64,000 nucleotides of DNA from Novilysobacter antarcticus (lineage in GTDB: Bacteria > Pseudomonadota > Gammaproteobacteria > Xanthomonadales > Xanthomonadaceae): assembly GCF_019802285.1 (NCBI RefSeq), contig NZ_JAIEUJ010000002.1:434001-498000 (forward strand), written 5' to 3'. Shown here piece by piece: positions 59,485-64,000 of this stretch (position 1 is its first letter; every line of letters starts with the position of its first letter). A program made the position numbers and the translations under genes. The notes beneath the pieces were generated by a model. It ran no database searches and had not been told where the DNA came from. It saw only the letters and a list, made by a program, of their open reading frames with translations.

Positions 59485-59930
59485 ACCGTTACCCATCACC
59501 GCCGACGCAGGACCCGCGGACCAGTCCGGAGAGCCGCTTCGACGCCCACGCCCGGGCACTTCACGACGACGCGCTGGCGCACGTCTCGCCGCTCGTCCGC
59601 AGGCGGCTGCAGCAGGCACGCAACGCCGCGACGCTGGGCGCTGCCAGAAAGCAAAGCCGCCTGTGGGCATGGGCGGGCAGCGCGGCCGTACTGGCGCTCG
59701 CGCTGGGCGCGGGCATGCAACTCCAGCGCTCGCCGGACCCGTCGCCGGGCGGCAGCCTCCCGATGGCCGGCACGTCACAACTGCCGGAAGGACAGACCTT
59801 GGCCGTGGGGGACGAGGTTGACAGTGAGGTGAGTGGCCTGCTCGCCGCGCTCGACGAAAACCCCGACTTCTATCTCTGGCTGGCCGCCAACGACAGCGCC
59901 TTGTCGGCACCCACGGAGCGATACCCATGA
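59481..59930 (+). CDS. DUF3619-like membrane protein, probable anti-sigma partner (GTG start)
   Basis: A 149-residue protein with a cytoplasmic part containing FDAHARALHDDALAHVSPLVRRRLQQARNAA, one membrane helix (LWAWAGSAAVLALALGAGMQL) and a periplasmic tail rich in Pro, Gly and acidic residues ending FYLWLAANDSAL. One membrane helix directly after a sigma factor gene, coupled by GTGA, is the arrangement of an anti-sigma factor. No known zinc anti-sigma motif is present, so this is inference. Its stop overlaps the DUF3106 start by ATGA. Confidence 0.7.
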   Translation: MNRYPSPPTQDPRTSPESRFDAHARALHDDALAHVSPLVRRRLQQARNAATLGAARKQSRLWAWAGSAAVLALALGAGMQLQRSPDPSPGGSLPMAGTSQLPEGQTLAVGDEVDSEVSGLLAALDENPDFYLWLAANDSALSAPTERYP

Positions 59931-60358
59931 ACCGTCCAATACGCCTGACCTTTCTCACCCTTCTGGCTGCCGCGTTGTGTGCTCCGGCGCTGGCCTCCGA
60001 GCCCGCCATGCCCGAATGGGACCAGCTCAGCGCGGAGACCCGCGCGACCCTCATCGCGCCGATCCGGGATCGCTGGAACAGTCAGCCGGCAGGGCGGGAG
60101 CGCATGCTGCAGCGTGCGCAGCGCTGGAGTGAGATGAGTCCGGAACAGCGGGGCAATGCACATCACGGCATGGACCGCTGGCAGCACATGTCGCCGGCCC
60201 AGCGCACTGAGGCCCGTGCGCTCTACAGCAAAATGCGCGGAATGGATCCGGGGGCGCGCAAGGCATTGCGCGATCAGTGGCGCGCCATGACGCCGGATCA
60301 GCGCAAGGCCTGGGTGCAAGCCAACCCCGCACCTGAAGACGGGGATCGGCCGCACTGA
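59927..60358 (+). CDS. DUF3106 periplasmic protein
   Basis: A 143-residue exported protein with a signal peptide (LTFLTLLAAALCAPALASEP). The mature part is built of repeated helical units, each of the form W-x-x-M-x-P-x-x-R: WDQLSAETRATLIAP, RWSEMSPEQRG, RWQHMSPAQRTEARALY, QWRAMTPDQRKAW. This is the DUF3106 pattern, resembling the helical repeats of Spy/CpxP-like chaperones. It would be the periplasmic member of the sigma/anti-sigma operon, possibly an envelope sensor; that role is inference. Confidence 0.82.
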   Translation: MNRPIRLTFLTLLAAALCAPALASEPAMPEWDQLSAETRATLIAPIRDRWNSQPAGRERMLQRAQRWSEMSPEQRGNAHHGMDRWQHMSPAQRTEARALYSKMRGMDPGARKALRDQWRAMTPDQRKAWVQANPAPEDGDRPH

Positions 60359-60440
60359 CTTGACGCGCTTGGGCCGGCATCTCCCGCGGCTGCCAGCGGG
60401 GCGTCCGCCGGAGTGACCGGACCCGCTCGATTGACCGTGG

Positions 60441-61604
60441 CTAGGCGCTGGTTGGTCGCCCGGTTCCGGGAGCTTGGGGTGGCGTCGCGGGCTCGGGCGT
60501 CGCGGACTCTGCAACGGGACGCGCAGGCCACACGGTCTTCGCGAGCAACTCGTCGGTCCAGTCAAAATCGATGGCCCCGTCGCGAACGAACAGGCTGACA
60601 AAATTGAGGACGTTGCGGGCAAACATCTCACTGGCGTGGGTGGCGCCGCTGCTGGGCAGGTTCAGCGGTCCTGCCACCGTGACGCCGCCTACCGCTACCG
60701 TCTCGCCGGGGCGGGTGGATTCGCAGTTGCCGCCGGTCTCCGCGGCCAGATCGACGATAACGCTGCCCGGCCGCATCCCCGCCACCATCGCGGCGGTGAG
60801 GATCTTGGGCGCCGGCCTGCCCGGTACCGCAGCCGTGGTCACCACCACGTCGACGAGCTTGAGATGTTCACCCAGCCTGCGCTGCTGCTCGGCGCGCTCC
60901 TCTTCGGTGAGCTGGCGCGCGTAACCGCCCTCCCCCGCCGCGCTAACCCCCAGGTCGAGGAACTTTCCACCCAGCGACTCGATCTGCTCGCGGGTCTCCG
61001 GGCGCACGTCGAAACCCTCGACCTGTGCACCCAGTCGCTTCGCGGTCGCGACTGCCTGGAGGCCGGCAACGCCGGCACCGATCACCAATACACGCGAGGG
61101 ACGGATGGTGCCTGCCGCGGTCGTCAGCATCGGAAAGAACCGGGGGGACAACTGGGCGCCCAGCAACACGGCCTTGTAGCCGGCCATGCCGGCTTGGGAA
61201 CTGAGTACGTCCATCGCCTGCGCACGCGTGGTGCGCGGCAAGCGCTCCAGAGGAAAGGCGAGCAGCTGCCGTGCGGTGATCGTCTCACCCCGGGCGGCGT
61301 CGGCCTCGGGCGCCAACTGCCCTACCAGCACGGTCCCCGAGCGCAACGTCTGCAGCACCGGCGTTGGTGGGCTCTGCACGCACAGCACGATGTCCGCACC
61401 GGTGAGCGCGCTGGCGGCATCAGCGACCAGTTCGACCCCGGCGGCGGCATAGGCCTCGTCGGTGAAGCCCGCCGCGCTGCCGGCGCCACGCTCCATGCGC
61501 AGCTGCGCACCCAGCGCGCCAAGCTTCTTTGCTGTTTCGGGAACCAGGGAAACGCGACGCTCGCCGGCCGCGGTTTCGCGGGCGACGCCGATGGTGATCG
61601 TCAT
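60441..61604 (-). CDS. pntAa: NAD(P) transhydrogenase alpha subunit, NAD-binding part
   Basis: A 387-residue soluble subunit (domain I) that binds NAD(H) and delivers hydride to PntB. It has the alanine-dehydrogenase/transhydrogenase fold: GVARETAAGERRVSLVPET, SSQAGMAGYKAVLLGA, the dinucleotide loop VLVIGAGVAGLQAVATAKRLGA, FDVRPETREQIESLGGKFLD and DLAAETGGNCESTRPGE. The C-terminus ends in a Pro/Ala-rich tail without membrane helices, so domain II is separate (pntAb). ATG 61604 has AAGGA 8 nt upstream. In most genomes it directly precedes pntAb; here three opposite-strand genes separate them. Confidence 0.95.
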   Translation of the reverse strand: MTITIGVARETAAGERRVSLVPETAKKLGALGAQLRMERGAGSAAGFTDEAYAAAGVELVADAASALTGADIVLCVQSPPTPVLQTLRSGTVLVGQLAPEADAARGETITARQLLAFPLERLPRTTRAQAMDVLSSQAGMAGYKAVLLGAQLSPRFFPMLTTAAGTIRPSRVLVIGAGVAGLQAVATAKRLGAQVEGFDVRPETREQIESLGGKFLDLGVSAAGEGGYARQLTEEERAEQQRRLGEHLKLVDVVVTTAAVPGRPAPKILTAAMVAGMRPGSVIVDLAAETGGNCESTRPGETVAVGGVTVAGPLNLPSSGATHASEMFARNVLNFVSLFVRDGAIDFDWTDELLAKTVWPARPVAESATPEPATPPQAPGTGRPTSA

Positions 61605-61711
61605 CAGGCATTCCTTTTGGGGGTTCAGAACATCCTAGCGAATGCCCCGGTGCTTGTGCGACCTGGGGTAGAGCCCAGTCGTGCGGAGTGTCAGCAATCG
61701 GTGGGTGTGGA

Positions 61712-64000
61712 TCAGCGCGCGGGGGCGCTGGCGGCGCGGTCAAGCTGCTCGCGTACGTGCTGCATCGCCTGCTCGAACGGGGTGGGCTCGCAGCCGACCT
61801 TCAGGCGGCCGGAGGCCGCCATGACCGCCAGCTCCTCCACCGTGGCCACAAGAACGCGCAGACCCCGGCGGTTGACCAGCAGCCGGCGATCGCTCAACGG
61901 GCTGACCCAGGCGATCTTCGCGGCGAGCGATTCGCCCTTCAGGTCGCTGATCTGCAGCCACGATCCAGCTTCCAGTGCGCGCAGCTCCTCGACCTGGGCC
62001 GGCGTGGCGCGCGCTGCGCCGCGCGGGTCCAGCCACAGGCTGCGCTCGTCGTCATCGTCCTGCTCCTCCCGCGGCGGCGGGGGATACAGATCACGCGGTG
62101 TGTGCGGATAGACCAGGCCCTTCACCAGCAGCGCCAACGCATGTTCGGCGGCGGTCTGGTCCAGGCCGGAGCTGGCCAGGCACTCGGCGATGCGCGGCTC
62201 CAATGCCAGCAGGTGATCGGCCAGTTCGGCGCCGCGGCCCTCGGCGGCGAGGCGGTCCGCGGCAACCAGGGCGTCGCCGAGGGACACCGCGTCGACCAGA
62301 CGCTCGCGATCGTCGCCGTCGCGCAACCAGGTCTGGACCAGGTGATGGCGCCAGGACCCGCGCAGGAACTCGGCGATGGCCGGACTCAGCGGCGGTGCCG
62401 AAAGGCGCCTGGCGAGCACGGTATCTGCCTGCTCGCGGGCGTGGTTCAGCCGTTCGCGTCCGTTGGTTGCCTTCGCTGCACGCTCTTCCTGCAGCTCGAT
62501 CCGGCGGCGCTGCTGCTGCAGCAGGGCGTCCAGCTCGCGGTGCGCGGTCTCGAAGATCACCAGATCCTCGGTGTATTCGGCGACCACGCGCTGGGAGATG
62601 GAAGTCGCCCGGTCCAGCAATTCGCGCTCCTGCGGGGTGTTGCCGGCGTTGCCCGCCACGGCCTCGGTGATGGCATCGAAGAGGCGCCGTGCCGGGTGGG
62701 TCGGGCTGACAAACAGCTGCTGGTCGGTCAGCGCGACCTTGACGTAAGGCAGCACGAGACGCGCGTACATCCGTCGTGCGCGGTCCTGCAGTTGCTGGCT
62801 GGCGAACAGCGCGTCGAACAACAGGCCGACCAGGTCGATCGCGTCCTCGTCCTCGGCGCTGAAACTGATTTGTTCCGGATCCAGGCCGAGACGGCGCGAA
62901 CCGGTATTGAGCTGCTCGCGGATCGCGCCCGCCAAGCTGCCGGAGCCGGCCAGGGCGCGGGCGAACACGTCCGCCGGCTCGGCTTGCATGAGTGATGCAA
63001 CGTTGACGAGCTCATCCAGGCGCAATTGCCGTCGACCTCCGGACTCCGTCGGCGAGGCACCTTGCATGGGGGCGGAAGCTGCTCCGCGACGGCCTTCGCG
63101 CCAGGCGTGCAACATGCTGCGCAGCTCGCTCAGCTCCGCCGGCGTCGGGTTTTCGGCGCCAGACGATCCCGCCCCGCCGCCGCCCCAACCGCCCTGACCT
63201 GGAACCGATCCACCGTGACCATGTCCATGCCCGGCGTGCCCCGGCGCACCCGTTCCGCCAATGGAAGCCCCGCCCTGACCCGAACCGTAATGCTCCGCGC
63301 CAGCGCCCCAGCCGCCCGCGCCTGCCTCGTTGCCACCTGACGGCGTCGGCCCAGCCCCACGGCCTGCACCCACCGATTGGACGGCGTTCGCGGATGAACC
63401 TGCTGCCGCGGGAGCATCGGGGGCGGCTGGCAGCCCATATCCGCCACGCGCAAGTACCGTATTGGCGGCGTCGTAGAGTTCGCCGAGGACACTCTCCAGC
63501 GCCCTGGCGTAATGCTCGAACAGCAGCGTCCGGAGCAGTTCCGGGATCTGCTCGTCTTCAAAGGTGTCAACAAAGGCCATCGCCAGCCGGGTCGGGCCCA
63601 GCGGATTCATGGATGGCTCCGCGCCCAGCGCGCCGGCGAGGATATCCAGCCGCGCACCCATCATGTCCAGGCTCGCGCTGTGGCGATGATCCAGACTGGC
63701 GGCCAAGGCCTGCCCCGCCAGATGGAAGTCGATCTGGCCCTCGTCGATCAGCCCAAGTGGTACATCCACGCTGTCACGGGCGTGCAGCAGGCGGAAATCG
63801 TCAAACCCCTGCGCAATGCGCTGCCGAAAGCGCATTACGTGCGCGGCGTGGTGTTGGCGCAGTACCCACAGTGCGGATTGGCTCTGATAGACCAGCTGCG
63901 GTAAGTGCGTGCCATCGCCGCCCACCGCGATCGCGCCCAGGGCCACATCGATCGCGGGATAGAATTCGCCCGGCAAACCCGCCAGCCGCTCCAGCACCAG
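61712..64000 (-). CDS. DUF1631 family protein, 5' end cut by the window
   Basis: About 763 residues are visible; the frame stays open to the last base, so the N-terminus lies beyond the window. I recognise the DUF1631 pattern: RRLGLDPEQISFSAEDEDAIDLVGLLFDALF, RLVLPYVKVALTDQQLFVSPTHPARRLFDAI, and TEDLVIFETAHRELDALLQQQRRRIELQEER. The C-terminus (GSWLQISDLKGESLAAKIAWVSP, RLLVNRRGLRVL) looks like a PilZ-type beta-barrel fragment, but the PilZ c-di-GMP arginines are not evident. A Gly/Ala/Ser-rich stretch of about 90 residues near 63170-63440, with a GHAGHGHGHGG segment, is probably a disordered linker. Function is unknown. Confidence 0.78.
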   Translation of the reverse strand: MVLERLAGLPGEFYPAIDVALGAIAVGGDGTHLPQLVYQSQSALWVLRQHHAAHVMRFRQRIAQGFDDFRLLHARDSVDVPLGLIDEGQIDFHLAGQALAASLDHRHSASLDMMGARLDILAGALGAEPSMNPLGPTRLAMAFVDTFEDEQIPELLRTLLFEHYARALESVLGELYDAANTVLARGGYGLPAAPDAPAAAGSSANAVQSVGAGRGAGPTPSGGNEAGAGGWGAGAEHYGSGQGGASIGGTGAPGHAGHGHGHGGSVPGQGGWGGGGAGSSGAENPTPAELSELRSMLHAWREGRRGAASAPMQGASPTESGGRRQLRLDELVNVASLMQAEPADVFARALAGSGSLAGAIREQLNTGSRRLGLDPEQISFSAEDEDAIDLVGLLFDALFASQQLQDRARRMYARLVLPYVKVALTDQQLFVSPTHPARRLFDAITEAVAGNAGNTPQERELLDRATSISQRVVAEYTEDLVIFETAHRELDALLQQQRRRIELQEERAAKATNGRERLNHAREQADTVLARRLSAPPLSPAIAEFLRGSWRHHLVQTWLRDGDDRERLVDAVSLGDALVAADRLAAEGRGAELADHLLALEPRIAECLASSGLDQTAAEHALALLVKGLVYPHTPRDLYPPPPREEQDDDDERSLWLDPRGAARATPAQVEELRALEAGSWLQISDLKGESLAAKIAWVSPLSDRRLLVNRRGLRVLVATVEELAVMAASGRLKVGCEPTPFEQAMQHVREQLDRAASAPAR

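Overview
The window is a high-GC chromosomal stretch from a gammaproteobacterium of the Xanthomonadaceae/Lysobacteraceae group, of Lysobacter, Luteimonas or Xanthomonas type. The grounds are protein resemblance and gene order: a metX-metB-hom operon behind a SAM-I riboswitch, pilA-pilB-pilC-pilD-coaE, lpxC-dciA-M23 peptidase-secA-Nudix/ThiE, and a division/cell-wall (dcw) cluster without murD. No taxonomic marker such as 16S rRNA is present, so the genus is inference. I see no phage, transposase, CRISPR array, tRNA or rRNA.

1-12.6 kb: the start of pdxH, dodecin, aroK-aroB (shikimate pathway), a small WGR protein, hemE, a large two-component-propeller hybrid histidine kinase, a YceI/cytochrome b561/YceI operon, a LysM-muramidase-LysM-amidase fusion with a secreted neighbour, and small secreted or redox proteins. 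12.6-21 kb: sdaA, the methionine operon hom/metB/metX read leftwards from a SAM-I riboswitch, then a beta-propeller lipoprotein, an M23 peptidase and an SseB-like protein. 21-26.7 kb: the type IV pilus genes, with a sigma-54-type promoter before pilA and a strong terminator after it, then coaE.

26.7-49.4 kb: essential housekeeping genes. Nudix/ThiE, secA and an M23 peptidase lie left of a head-to-head junction with dciA. Then comes the leftward dcw cluster mraZ-rsmH-ftsL-ftsI-murE-murF-mraY-ftsW-murG-murC-ddl-ftsQ-ftsA-ftsZ-lpxC. Nearly all junctions from mraZ to ftsA overlap (ATGA, GTGA or TGATG), implying one coupled transcript from a TTGACA promoter carrying 10-bp-spaced MraZ-like boxes. 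49.6-50.0 kb is the RNase P RNA gene.

50.4-64 kb: rsmI divergent from lpoA-yraN, an FAD-linked oxidase, a uracil-DNA-glycosylase-like protein, a stand-alone subtilisin-type propeptide, sufT, a transhydrogenase locus (pntAa, pntAb, pntB) split by an opposite-strand sigma factor/DUF3619/DUF3106 operon, and a truncated DUF1631 gene.

The most unusual signal is a family of three palindromic elements (about 80-96 bp) directly downstream of hemE, sdaA and hom. They share conserved C-rich and CCTCCTCC boxes separated and flanked by stems whose sequence differs between copies but whose two arms always pair. All three have the same orientation relative to the gene they follow. Other points are the SAM-I riboswitch with a visible switching helix, an intrinsic-terminator hairpin in the probable secA leader, and repeated start sites with a -10 box 6-7 nt before the start codon and no Shine-Dalgarno (probable leaderless mRNAs). 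All product names rest on reading motifs by eye; no database search was run.
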